This document shows, piece after piece, positions 53,801 through 64,000 of a stretch of 64,000 nt of DNA. The DNA is from Euglena gracilis (taxonomy: Eukaryota > Euglenida > Euglenophyceae > Euglenales), in NCBI GenBank assembly GCA_039621445.1, contig CP154955.1:5198785-5262784 (forward strand). Direction: 5' to 3'. The notes beneath the pieces are model-generated. The model ran no database searches and was not told where the DNA came from. It worked only from the letters and a program-made list of their open reading frames with translations. Each line of letters begins with the position of its first letter. Positions within the stretch are counted from its first letter, which is position 1. The position numbers were made by a program, and so were the translations under genes.

Positions 53801-55403
53801 GACCCAATCCTGCAAATGGTGCCTGGGAATCGATTTCCAGGACTGCAACCTATTTAGACACCCTAGACACCCTGACCACAAATGTTTGCATATCACCTCC
53901 TTTCAAGTGCAGCGACATAAGTGCATAATAACTTGGGGTCCAACCTAAAAGTGCTTTGCAGCTTCAGCCAGCCCACATCCTTCCTGGAGGGAGGAGAAAG
54001 TTTCATCCCCATCATGTGCCCAGCCTCCATTCCTGCCCCCAACCATATATCGAACCCAACCAGGGTTCGATATAGTGTTCAGGGTTTCGGTGGGGGGATG
54101 TCCCCTCCCCCCCCCCCCCCGCCCCCCTGAACCGGGGGGGGCTGGGACCACCCCCCCCCCCCACCTGCCAAGGGGGGATTCGACCCGGGGGGTGCACGGG
54201 ACTCCCCCAAGAGGTCAACTTTTCTTTCCGGCGCTTTGCACCGAAAACTTATTGCATTTTCGACTTTTTTTTCTGCCAAAAAATGTGCCCAAAATGGGAC
54301 TATTGGCCATTTTGGGGGGGGGCAAAAATCAATTTGAGTTTTTTTTTTCATTTTTTGCGTCGTTTTTTGGGGGGGTCCATGTTGCCCCCCCCCCCCCCCT
54401 GCTGGACCTCGCCACTGTTTTGTGTTTAGGTGCCACCTCCCCCCACTCTTGGACTAGAGGGGGGGTCCGACCCACCCCCTACATGCCTTTATGTCGAACC
54501 CTGCCCCCCAACCCTTCAGAATCGTCCAGCAAAGGCCTGAATGAGACGCACACCCTCTGTTTAGGTCCCTCCACCTCAACCCCACATGGTGCCTTCACTC
54601 CAGGATGGTGGTGGCTGTTTTCAGTGGATTGTTTGTGTGCCATTTTTTTCAAAGAATTTGTGTGCTTTTCTTTGTAAGAAAGACAATTCACGGAACACGC
54701 TGTACCCAGTGATATATTTTTTCGGCAAAGTTTATCAAAAATGACGTGTTTGATGACACGGACAGAGAAATGCAGAAAAAAATCTTTTTTTTGTAGGCGG
54801 ATGCTGACCGCACACTGGATACCTTTTTTTGTCAGCCTCCAGTTGTTGACTGCAGGCTGGGGGCTTGGGCGACCCCCCCACCTGGTCGTTGACCGCAAGT
54901 CGGTGGTCATACAACAAGGGGGGAAGATAGGATTATTTGTAGATCAAAAACCCCAGGTTTGTTGGGGGTTTAGAATTCTGCAGCAGTCGTTTGTCTTTCG
55001 GTTTGTCAGTTGTATTTTTTTTTGAAATTGTTCATAAGACCCCAGAGCCCCAGAGGTGTTTTGTGATTGAAGCTGGGACCAAACGTGAAGAAAATATCAA
55101 GCTTAGTCGGCGTACGTTGCCCAAGAATTGTAAAACGTTTGAACCAAAAGCGGAAGCGGAGAAACGCTTCCAAAAAGGTGGCCAAATTTTTGCGGGAGTT
55201 TTGTGGTCTCATTTCGGCGGTGGCGGATCCTGGCTGCGTGGGAGTTCCTGAAGCATGAGCAGCCGGGCTTCCTCTCCACCGTCGCCGTCAAGTGGAACTT
55301 CACCAAGTTCCTCATGGACCGGGAGGGGCGGGTCCGCAAGCGGTACTCGTCCACCGCCCGCCCCCAGGCGATGGCTGCCGACATCGCCCAACTTCTCCAG
55401 TGA
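47877..55403 (+). CDS. glutathione peroxidase, five coding exons
   Basis: Exons 47877-48004, 49253-49330, 50604-50631, 53683-53790 and 55233-55403 join to 170 codons plus TGA. GPx enzymes reduce hydroperoxides using glutathione or thioredoxin. Visible family blocks: VYDFAVRD, GKVLLIVNVASYCGLTGQY, VVAFPCNQFGGQEP, KFGVTFPIMDKVDVNG, LKHEQPGFL, VKWNFTKFLMDREGRV. The catalytic set is C41, Q76, W135 and N136. The active residue is Cys (TGC), not selenocysteine. C87 (DVCRF) could be the resolving Cys of the thioredoxin-dependent type. The length is typical. ATG 47877 may be internal if the upstream candidate exon is used. The last junction is placed only to within 6 nt by the repeat; the others follow from frame, homology and stem position. 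Confidence 0.9.
48005..49252 (+). other. GPx intron 1, nonconventional
   Basis: No GT-AG ends. It is bounded by direct repeat GCTG. Bases +4 to +12 (CAGGAGGTG, 48008-48016) can pair with -14 to -6 (TGCTTCCTG, 49239-49247), including G-U pairs. Splicing here yields CGLTGQY, the exact GPx consensus. The interior contains GTGTTCACCAAAA minisatellites (48357-48500, 48720-48775) and a GTGACTGG-family fragment near 48820. Confidence 0.8.
49331..50603 (+). other. GPx intron 2, nonconventional and MITE-like
   Basis: TTCCCGTGCA occurs at both borders (49326-49335 and 50599-50608). CAGGCACCTATG (49334-49345) pairs with CATAGGTGCTTG (50587-50598): twelve pairs, one G-U, beginning at +4 and ending at -6. 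GCCGACCGCA minisatellites lie just inside both ends (49346-49465, 50508-50570). The centre has T-rich CACTTTTGGCC repeats (49560-49720) opposite A-rich GTGGCCAAAAG repeats (50105-50440), so the intron can fold back on itself. Confidence 0.85.
50632..53682 (+). other. GPx intron 3, nonconventional
   Basis: Direct repeat GAGCCC at the borders (50626-50631, 53677-53682). CGAGG (+4 to +8) pairs with CCTCG ending at -6. No GT-AG solution keeps the frame. The interior holds a GTGACTGACTGG-family copy (50886-50975), GTGCGCAC-rich sequence (51.6-52.8 kb), a GGCGCCAAAGGCGCC hairpin (about 53165) and G/C tracts. Confidence 0.7.
53791..55232 (+). other. GPx intron 4, nonconventional, weak pairing
   Basis: Border repeat ATTCTG/ATCCTG (53785-53790, 55227-55232), with TTTCGGCGG also present at both ends. 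Only about three end pairs are visible, so exact borders are uncertain within the repeat. No AG precedes the last exon in a usable position. Confidence 0.6.
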
Positions 55404-55409
55404 GTCCCC

Positions 55410-58100
55410 CAGCGGTGTGCCCTACTCCGGTCTCCAACGTTGCACCAACGGTTTTGGCCGAAAATGGACGAAAATGGGTCGAAATGGGCTGGGCCGAACA
55501 AATGTTGGGTGAAAAATTAATTTTTTTTTGCATAACTGGCAGTTTTTTGGGGAATTTTTGCAGTTTCGGTGTTTTTGGTACCCGGTTCGACCCCCGGCCG
55601 GCCTACGCCCCCCCCCCCCAGGAAACTGTCCTCCACCCCCGTATCCGCTGACCAGTCCTCATAGGGACCTGTCTCCCACCCTTGTACGTATTGACCTGTC
55701 TCCTGAAAATCTTTTGAAAATTTTTGACTTTTTTAAAACGGCAATTTCCGGGGTGAAAAAAATACAAACAAAAAATTTTCAGGTTTCTTGTGACAAATTT
55801 TGTGAAAAAAGTGCTTTTCTGGAGTTTCTTTTGTTACGGGGGTCAAAAATGTCAACTTTTGCCTTTGACCCGTAACTGCCGGGAAATTTTATCCTCTCTC
55901 TCTCCTCTTTACCCGCTGACCTGTCCTTTTCTGGACTCCTCCATCTGTACCTGCTGATTTGTCTGGAGACATTTTCCCAGACAATTGGGGTCAGCCAGCA
56001 GCTTTTTGCAGCCAGCACAAATTTTCCAGCCTGTGAGGTGGAAACCCCCCAGGTCTTCAAGTGAACCTGCTGGGTGTGGGTTTCAGCACGAAGCACCGGG
56101 TTTTTTTTTGGGAAAAGCTTTCCGAAGGCCCAATTGGGGGGGGGTCCCATACTGTGAGATGAATGAAGAAGAAACCAGGGGGAAAAACGTTAAAAGTCGC
56201 ATTCTGCTTTCCAGGGGATGGGGGGAAACGGGGGGGGGGTCCCACGCTGGGCTTGGTGGGTGGTGAGCGGGCTTCTTTTTTAAGGAAGGTCACATTCTGG
56301 GGGGGAGACACTTTCAACCCCGATGGGGCGGTCAGGATTTGGGGTGGGTGGTGTTATGGCTGCCCCCCCCCCCTGGCACCGAAGGCACGGGGGGCTCGAA
56401 AATGGTCATTTTCAAGGGAATTTTATCTTAATCGGCAGGCACTTTTGCCCAAAACCAACCCAAAACCGACACAGCAGGCACCCCCCTGGGGCGGGGTGCC
56501 TGCTGTGGCACTGCTACTGCAGGCACCCCAGAGCGCAAGGCACCACCCCAGGGGTTAGTAAAAAGAAGCCTGGTGGTGGGGGGGGGGTTTAAAACCCCCA
56601 TTATAATCAGCCTGTCCACCGGCGCACGGACAGGAAAGCACCATAGATATCACTGGATTATGAGGTTCAGAGATGGTCGAAATCCCTCCTGGGAGGGTGG
56701 AATTCGATGTTTCGAGGTTGTGCCACCATTTTATGATTTGCCGTGTGGCAGCAGTTTTTTTTTTTTTTGAGATGGTTTGTGTGATTTCTGATACATTTTT
56801 TGAATCATACATTCATGCTTCTTCTTTCCAAGAAATTTTGCATCTGGATGTTCCAGTGGAGTTTGCTACGTGCCTTTTTCAAAAGAGTTTTGTGTTTATT
56901 TGGTTATTTCCTGTGGACTTTTTGAGGGTGCACAATTTGAGTGATTTGTTCCAGCACACATGCCTTGCCCAAAACATGGCCAAATGATGGCCAAGCATCA
57001 GACGGTGCCCTGCTTTCGATGGTTTTGAGTGTCTGATAGTAATGCCTTTGCTTGGCTCTGACGTCGCGCATTTTTTTTTTCAAGCACCAACAATATAGGA
57101 GCTAATGGCACCAACAGTTTCGGGCTGATTGGTACATCTGCCCGCCATTTTTGATGTTTTTTTAGTGCAAACGTCTACCCCCCCCCCCTCAAGGGTGGTG
57201 GGTGCCGACCCCTTGGTCCAAAAAGAACTCCTCAACGAGTGTGCCTTGCTCTCTGCAGGTCTCCTCAGTTGAGGACATTGGGCCAATTGTCACAAAGACT
57301 TGCAGTCTCTTTTGGTTTCCCGACGACTTCCCCCTCCCTCGCTGGCACTTGAAGTCTGCCCCCCCTGGCCCGGAATCAGGTTTTTTTCAACACCCACTGT
57401 AACACCCTGAGGGTCGTTTTCATCGAAATCAAGCAGAAATTATGTTGGGCCATCTGCTTTCTCTGGCTTTTTGTCTTGTGTGAAATTGAAGTTTCTGGAG
57501 AATTTCGCCTCTGGCTGGTATTTTTTTTTTTTGAATTTTAATCATCCCAACCGGGGGGGGGCACCTGCATAAATCGCTTCTTTTGGGTGGAGAAATGCAA
57601 CAATAAACGCTTACAAAAGCTACACCCCCAGGCCCTTTCTGTATTTTCAGATTTCTTTGCGTCGTGTGCCCCTTTTGCACTTTCAGACTTACGCTCATTC
57701 CAAATTCCTTTTCTGACCCAGTTTTGATTTTCATTCATCCAATCTTCATTCATTTTCGTCATTCCAATGATTTTGGTGTTTTTTTTGCTTCATTTTCTTT
57801 TGCTCATTGTAGTGTGTGGGGCGGGGGTAGCCAAACTTGGTCCTCAGGGAGGCATTATCTGGGGGGGGTTAGAATTTGTGGCACGTTCATACCAACCCTG
57901 GAAGGGAGGAAAACACGTTTTCCCAAAGCGTGGGAAAGTAAAGCCCCCCAGGCTTTATATTTCAACAGGAATTCAAAGCCCTCAGGGGGGCTTTATAATT
58001 GGGGGGAACTAATTATTTTAGGGAAACCTTTTTGGGCGTACATACTTCCACAAATTTTACGTAGATGCGCACCTCTACAAATTTTCTCTGCTCTCAAACG
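55410..58100. other. 3' flank of GPx gene, no further gene identified
   Basis: 55620-55960 has CTGACCTGTCTCC-type short repeats. 56330-56520 resembles 48820-48960 inside GPx intron 1. An open stretch after a TCTGCAG site at 57260 (VSSVEDIGPIVTKTCSLFWF) could be an exon but is unrecognised. Confidence 0.4.
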
Positions 58101-58104
58101 TAGT

Positions 58105-59479
58105 CAAATACAAATCCTACACCAATTTTGGGGGCACCTCCTTGTTTCTCCAAAATGCGCAATTTTGCCCAAAATGGATCATTTATGGTGAAAAATTGCA
58201 AATCTGCAAGAATTTTACATTTTGTTCAGAATGGCAATCAAAGAGGCAGGGCTTTTGCTTTGGGTCTCAATCAAACCACCTGTGGGGGGGGGACTGCCAA
58301 ATTGGGGTGGGGGAATCCAAAAAAAATGACCCCTCCCAAACATGTGACAATGTCCCAAAATGGGTGATTCTTACTTTTTCTGTGTTGTTGTTGTTTTTTT
58401 CACTAAAACTTACCAATTTTTGGTGTGCCAAGCTGGTAAGTTTTGGAGATAATTTTCATGTATTGTGAGGTTCCTGCTTTTTCGACCTTTTTTTTGAGAC
58501 CTCCACAGGAAGGCTTTTCTTGACGAAATTTTCAGCTGAAGGCCAAAAAACAAGACTGTCCAAAAGGACCCCTACCCAGGATTTTAGCAACCAACTCAAA
58601 AAGTTGATTAGGTCGTCATTTTTGGGGGGGTGATCACAGATCGAACCCCCATTTTCTCGAATATTTCCACATAATCCGCTTTTGGACTGATTTGGGTTAA
58701 TTTTGTTCATTATTTTGGCTGATCATGGACTAATGTCACTCATTTTAGATCAATTAGAGCATTGTTGGGCCATTCTGGGCAAAACTGCGGGCTTCTTTCC
58801 TCGCACGAATGCCAACAACAGTGGTTTGTACATTTTTACTCCGAGTTTTCTCATAATAATCTTGCATAAACCCCCAAAAGTACTGCATATTCCTGCATAG
58901 TTTCGAAAAAGTGTTACATCATCTTCTCTGCACCTGCACTCCCCCCAAAGCCGGCCGAATAACTCTCTGATTTAGATTCATCATATCAATGGGGGAAGGG
59001 TGGGAAAGGGAGGTAATGCAATTTCTGGCCTCTCCATCATACCTATCATATCCCAATTATTGGCAAGCATGTTGTGATCACACACATCTCAGATGCCCAC
59101 CCTCCCCTCCTGGCTCATTGACCCCCAGGGAAGTTGGAGTCAATTGCCCCCCCCCAAAGTTGGCCCCCTCGGGTCATCACACATCTGCATCTTTTCCAGG
59201 CATTCAGCCAGGTGCATGTTGCCCCCCCCCCCCCACTGCGGTCATCATAACCCCCCAAGTTGGCACCTTTTTGGGTTGGGCCAATATGACCCAGGCCAAT
59301 GAGCTGGTTTGATTGAGACCCAAAGCAAAGCCCCTGCCTGTTTGATTGCCATTTGGAACAAAATGTAAAATTCTTGCAGATTTGCAATTTTCACCATAAT
59401 TGATCCATTTTGGGCAAAATTGTGCATTTTGGAGAAACAAGGAGGTGCCCCCAAAATTGGTATAAGATTTGTATTTGAC
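58105..59479. mobile_element. foldback element with ~175-bp inverted arms
   Basis: Left arm 58105-58278 and right arm 59305-59479 are inverted copies at roughly 90% identity (outer ends GTCAAATACAAATC, inner ends TCAATCAAACCA). They enclose about 1.03 kb with no recognised ORF. Long inverted arms without a transposase fit a foldback or large MITE-like element. Confidence 0.8.
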
Positions 59480-60238
59480 CACGGGGGGGGGGGGGTTGGA
59501 TACAACATCCATTCACGCACACAGTTGTTCGAACATTCTTCCTAATGTTTTCAATTGGAATTTTTCCAACTGAAAAAAGTGGACAATCATCTAAAGCACA
59601 AACTTGTTTTTGGCACCTTTTTGTATTCAGAACCGGGCTTGTGCTCAGTCGGGTGCCTACGGGCCCAAGAGCACCCACTCACCCCCCTCCCCCCCGGTCG
59701 GTAAGCAGAAGCATGCTCAGAACGTTCGACTGATTGAAGCCACGTCACACCCTGGGTGGTATGCTGGGGCGTCCCTCAAGGGCCAGTCGCCACCCTGTGC
59801 CGCTGCATTGAAACCGCTCTGCTGCTCCCCTTCCCTCTGCCTGCTGACACCGTCGTCCACTACATATGGAGTGCCCACCGCAACCCAAGGTCCACACAAC
59901 CACCTAAGTCGTGATTATTGAGGTTTTTGATGAGGGGTCGGATGGGATTGCTTTCTGCTAATGGGATTGCTTTGGGGTGGGGAAACTGGCTGGTTGGCTC
60001 ATTTATTCTTTTCGTGTCTGTGCAATTAATTCATTGATTTTGATTTTGGCAGTTCTTTTTTTTATGTTTGGACCATTGGAGGGTGCCCACCCCGCCCTCC
60101 GTGTTATTGCCCCCCTCCCTGGTTATTGACCCCTTGGGCTGATGGGCCCAATTTTACCCTCCCCTAATTTGACCCCCCTCCTCTGTTGGACCCAACCTGA
60201 CCCCCCGGAATTTTTTCCCCTGGGTCAAGGTTGCACTA

Positions 60239-60315
60239 CGAGGAATATTTCCTCTGCAGAAATGTCTTCTTCGTCTGACGAGTGGTTGAAAACGTCGAAA
60301 ACACACAGTTCCCAA
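60239..60315 (+). other. candidate short exon with ATG
   Basis: TTTCCTCTGCAG|AAATGTC then a short Ser-rich frame MSSSSDEWLKTSKTHSSQ ending at CCCAAG|GTGATG. The borders fit GT-AG splicing. No downstream exon was found, so this is tentative. Confidence 0.25.
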
Positions 60316-60329
60316 GGTGATGTCCAATG

Positions 60330-61290
60330 GTGATAACTCCCCCCCCCCCCAAATAACCTGGCAGGGTGCCAGGTTATTGGAACCAACTTTTGGCCCTGCC
60401 CCCCCCCCCCGCCAGGTTATCTGGGCCTTTTTTCAACGTCGCAAAGGAACTTTTTCTGAAAAAGAGGGGGGCCAAGTTACTGGAACCATCTTTTTTGCCC
60501 CCCCCCGCCAAGAAATTCGGCCGCTGCCAGGAGCAAGGGCCCCACCAGGTTATTTAGGGGGGTTTAGGGTGTCTCAAGATTTCATCCAGTTATGTAGCAC
60601 GTGAGCTCAAGTATGGGGAAGTGACCCCCCTTACTGGTATGTACTAAGGGCAAATACTGAATCAAAAGGGCTGTGGTGCTTTGACAGGGTCTCGCAGTGG
60701 ACCATCCGCCCCTCCCCCTCCCAGTGTTGCCGAGTGGTCATCTGGGCTTTCGCCGACTGCCCCGCCAGCAGCCCACCGCTCCTGTCCTTCCTGTTTTGAG
60801 CAGCCAAATTGAACCTGCCCCCATGGGGGTCCAGCGCTCAGCAACCCTTTTTTCCAGCCAGCAGAATTGACCCTTCTTTTTCACAGTATCGATGGCCTTT
60901 GTGCGGGAAGGGATGGGGGGTTCAACCAGCAGCCTTTTTCTTTCCAGCCCAAAGCTTCCAGCCTCCGAGCTGGAGAGCCCTCCAAGGGGCAGGGCGGTCC
61001 GTAAGGGACAGCATTTTTTTTAGTAAAGGACCGCCCCCCCCCCCAATACACAGAAAGGCCCCTACACCACCAGTGTTTTTCAACACCTGCCAAGTGCAAC
61101 GTCCGATCACAGCCCAAAACGGCCACTCTGGGCGAGGGGACACTTTGGAGGGGGGTCAATTTTTGGGCTTCGGCGACTTCGGCGGCAAAGAAAGTGGGGG
61201 GGTGAACTACCTAAATAAAAAAAAATTGGCCACTCTGAGGGAGTGGCCACTTTGAGGGGGGGTGAGGGCACCATTTTGTGTGCGATGACG
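60330..61290. repeat. GCCAGGTTATTGG repeats and one 14-kb-type unit
   Basis: 60345-60570 has four direct/inverted CCAGGTTAT blocks. 61120-61265 is a diverged unit of the array at 14165-14830 (CCAAAACGGCCACTCT, GGGCTTCGGCGACTTCGGC). No gene. Confidence 0.6.
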
Positions 61291-61299
61291 TCCGCCGTG

Positions 61300-61910
61300 C
61301 TCCCAAACATCCCTGGAGAAGCTCGTTCATGACGGGGGGGTGTCCATAAATCCCCCCAAATATAGAACCCCCCCAAAATAAGACCCCCCAAGATCAGACC
61401 CCCAAAAAGACCCCCCCAAAATAAGGCTCCCCCTGGGCTGATCAAGCAAAAAAATTCCAAAAGTAAGACCCCTCTGACGGCGCGAAGCACCGAAGAAGGA
61501 AAAATTTTCCCTGAAAAATTACAAAAACCCCAATTTCACACAAAAATGATGAAATTTCAAAAAAATTCAGGGTTTTTAACTTATACTAAATTATACATGG
61601 CACGAAGCGCCGAAGGATAATTTTTAATGCTTTTGGGAACCTAAAAAATGATGATTTTTTTCGGCCCTGGGTCGGTAGGGAAAAATCCAAAATAAGACCC
61701 CCCCAAAATACCATGCCCCCCCACGAGCTGTTCCCCCCACTGTCATAGCACTTTTTACAAAGAACTTCCCCAAAAAGTGCTCAAAAATCGACGTTTTTGG
61801 GACTTTTTCAAAGCGTTTTTTTTTGGCAAATGTGCTTAAAAACACCAAAAAAAATGACCAAATTCACTCAAAATGCTTTTTTTGTTAAAATTTTGTAATC
61901 GATGGGCGCT
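61300..61910. other. no supportable gene
   Basis: CCCCCAAAATAAGACCCCCC-type blocks and GCGCGAAGCACCGAAG/GGCACGAAGCGCCGAAGG hairpins. Nothing coding. Confidence 0.5.
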
Positions 61911-61913
61911 TTT

Positions 61914-62019
61914 GCGGGTGTTTTTTTCGCATTCAGTCATTTTTCGTTGTACCTGATTCTTGTCACGCGGGTGTTTTTTTCGCATTCAGTCATTTTTCGT
62001 TGTACCTGATTCTTGTCAC
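61914..62019. repeat. perfect 53-bp tandem duplication
   Basis: Two identical units beginning GCGGGTGTTTTTTTCGCATT and ending GATTCTTGTCAC, head to tail. Confidence 0.95.
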
Positions 62020-62147
62020 GCGTAAATTAACGACCCCTTGGCAGGACGGTCCCTAACTAAAAAAAAAAACCTGTCCCAAAACACTTCAACCGAAAATAAG
62101 GATTTTTTGCAAGGCGTCACTCTCCGTTCACTCCCCAATGGGGGATG

Positions 62148-62225
62148 TTTCGCACCGCATGTTTCGCCCGCGTGCGGCACCGCGTGCACCGCGTGTGGTA
62201 CCGCGTGCACTGCGTGTGGCACAAG
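62148..62225. repeat. CGCGTGCACCGCGTGTGG minisatellite
   Basis: Four to five short units of GCACCGCGTG type. The rest of 62230-64000 has AT-rich sequence (63330-63430) and GGGATCA/TGATCCC short repeats (63690-63800) but no gene I can support. Confidence 0.7.
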
Positions 62226-64000
62226 TTCGGTTTCAGTTTGCATTTTTGGGGGGTCCACACGAACCAAAAATATAAATTTACAATTTTTTAATTCAATTAT
62301 TTTTCATTAAAATCCATAATTTAATTAATCCTATTTTTAAAAATTTAGGGCAATTGAGAAACCCCTGGGAGGCTGGGAGGGGAGGAGGTGACTATCTGCT
62401 TTTGGAGCAAATTGACTCCAGCAGCCCCAACGGGGGGGGTCAACGAGCCACACTGAGTATCTGAAAATATTTGTGATCACACCTTGACAATAATAAAGAT
62501 GTGATGAGGATGACAGAGAATTTGTACTACCTCCCATGAAAAAAATTGTGCCGGAACCGCCACATACAGGCTCCCACAAAAACTGAAAGTTGAGGAACCA
62601 AATCAAAGCCTGAACAAAAAAAACAAAAAGGCACTCTTTCAAACGTGGTGGCTTGGTTTTGGCTCAGAATTAAATGGCATGGTCCACTGGTGGGGGGAGG
62701 GAGGTGGGGGGGTGGGTCCCAATCCCACCAGCACCACTCACTTGATGGAGGGAGGATTCAGGGGGGACCCACGCAAGTTCAACACATAGGCAACACACAG
62801 GCAACAAGGGTTGCAGTTCGGATCTGGCAGGTTCGGACCCACCCACTAAACCCGGGGAGGGGGCCACTTTGGGGTAATTTGGGTCCAAAAAATCGGCGCT
62901 TGTCGCCAAAAATAGAGGGAAAAGGGAACCAATTGGCTTGAACTTGAGAGGTTTCCCCCGTTTTATTTTTTATGTTTTCCTGTGTTTTCTGTGTTGCATT
63001 GCGTCGCATTTTCCGAGGGTCTGCGGTTCCATGCTGCGTTCCACCCTGTCTCCTGGTGGCGGGCCTTGACTGCCTCCGCAATATCTCTTTGCCAACGGCT
63101 GACTCTCTGCCTTTCCTGCCGGTGCCTCTGGACCCACCGGGGCATCCAGTCCGATGGTTGGAGCCATTTCTGATGTCAGCAAGCATTATTTCTCCTCTCA
63201 AACACAAGGAGATCTTTGCATGTCGTTCCTGCTTTGCTTTCCAAAAGCATCAGTTTCCAAATCTTTTCTGAAGTTCACTTCCAAGCTTGTATCTGCCAAG
63301 CCCTTTCAGAGACAAAATTGAAAATTTGAGAATTTACTATAATATATTTATAATTAGATTATATGTAATAATATAATATATAAGAAATAATGATCATATA
63401 ATAAATTTTAATTATATAAAAATTATAAAATCAGTAATTCAATATCAATTGGTCCGAGGCGTGAAAGAGAATTCTGGCCTTCTTTTTGGGGGGGGGGGAA
63501 GAAATATGTGCTTTTGTGGGTGCCGTTTTCCGAAAAAACGATTGAATTTCTTTTGGAAAAGTCTGGTCCCGTAACAATGGTCTGTTGTAACATGTAACGT
63601 GTAACATTGGCCTCCGGGCCCGTATTTGCTACCCAGCTGTGTGTAAAGTCGCCAACTTGGTGAAGCCACTCCCAGAGGGGGATCAACAACGAGGGGGATC
63701 GGGGATCAGGGATGTGATCCCTATCCCTAATGAGGGATCAAATCAGGTATGTCTGATCCCTGATTGTCTGATCAGGGATCAGGCAATCAGGGATTATTTG
63801 AGCCCTAGTTGAGTCAGATATCATTTTCTCCCACAATATGCACACAGCGTGTATCCTGCTACCGATGAAAAAATCACACATATTCTTTTCCCACCCACTG
63901 TGACCATTCAGACCAACATCAAGAGGGGGTCTAGGTGAAGAATGCAGTTGGGGGGACATGCTACAGATGGCACCAATTTCCTCCACCTCACACCGAGAGA

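Noticed and set aside
62779-63207. 142-codon basic minus-strand ORF
   Set aside because: No recognisable motif, no splice context and weak composition; not enough to call a gene.

Overview
This is nuclear DNA from a eukaryotic microbe with a very repeat-rich genome. It has large low-complexity tracts, long G or C homopolymers, nested mobile elements and one recognisable host gene split by long introns. No operons, tRNAs, rRNAs or CRISPR arrays were seen. The best lineage clue is a glutathione peroxidase gene at 47.9-55.4 kb. Its four internal introns lack GT-AG ends and sit between short direct repeats. In at least two of them, bases from +4 inward pair with bases ending at -6 (CAG...CTG/TTG type). 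That is the known signature of euglenid nonconventional introns, so a euglenid or other euglenozoan source is my inference, not a demonstrated fact.

Layout. 0-6.4 kb and 12.1-15.7 kb hold hairpin-bounded elements carrying decayed tyrosine-recombinase/PHD-finger genes. Further members lie near 25.9-26.6 kb and 39.1-40.8 kb. 8.65-9.63 kb and 44.59-45.50 kb are MITE-like elements with terminal inverted repeats and internal tandem repeats. 17.35-21.96 kb is a structurally complete DIRS-type retrotransposon: inverted terminal repeats, internal complementary region, gag-like region, RT, RNase H, methylase-like domain and tyrosine recombinase. Its reading frame is broken at a G9 run and by a TAA. 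28.36-36.23 kb, read on the minus strand, is a GC-rich R2-type retroelement with an RT and a restriction-like endonuclease. A 1,078-codon upstream ORF contains four 2A-like ribosome-skipping motifs, zinc-finger-like Cys/His clusters and an adenine-methylase-like domain. 58.1-59.5 kb is a foldback element.

How the parts relate. The YR-PHD copies insert into minisatellites and into one another, and have lost their catalytic centres while keeping N-terminal and PHD ends. Intron 2 of the peroxidase gene has terminal inverted repeats, a 9-10 bp direct repeat and minisatellite/foldback innards like the window's MITEs, which suggests transposon-derived introns. Several frame breaks coincide with homopolymers, so each could be real decay, programmed slippage or an assembly error. 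Most of the remaining sequence is intergenic or intronic repeat with no gene I can support.
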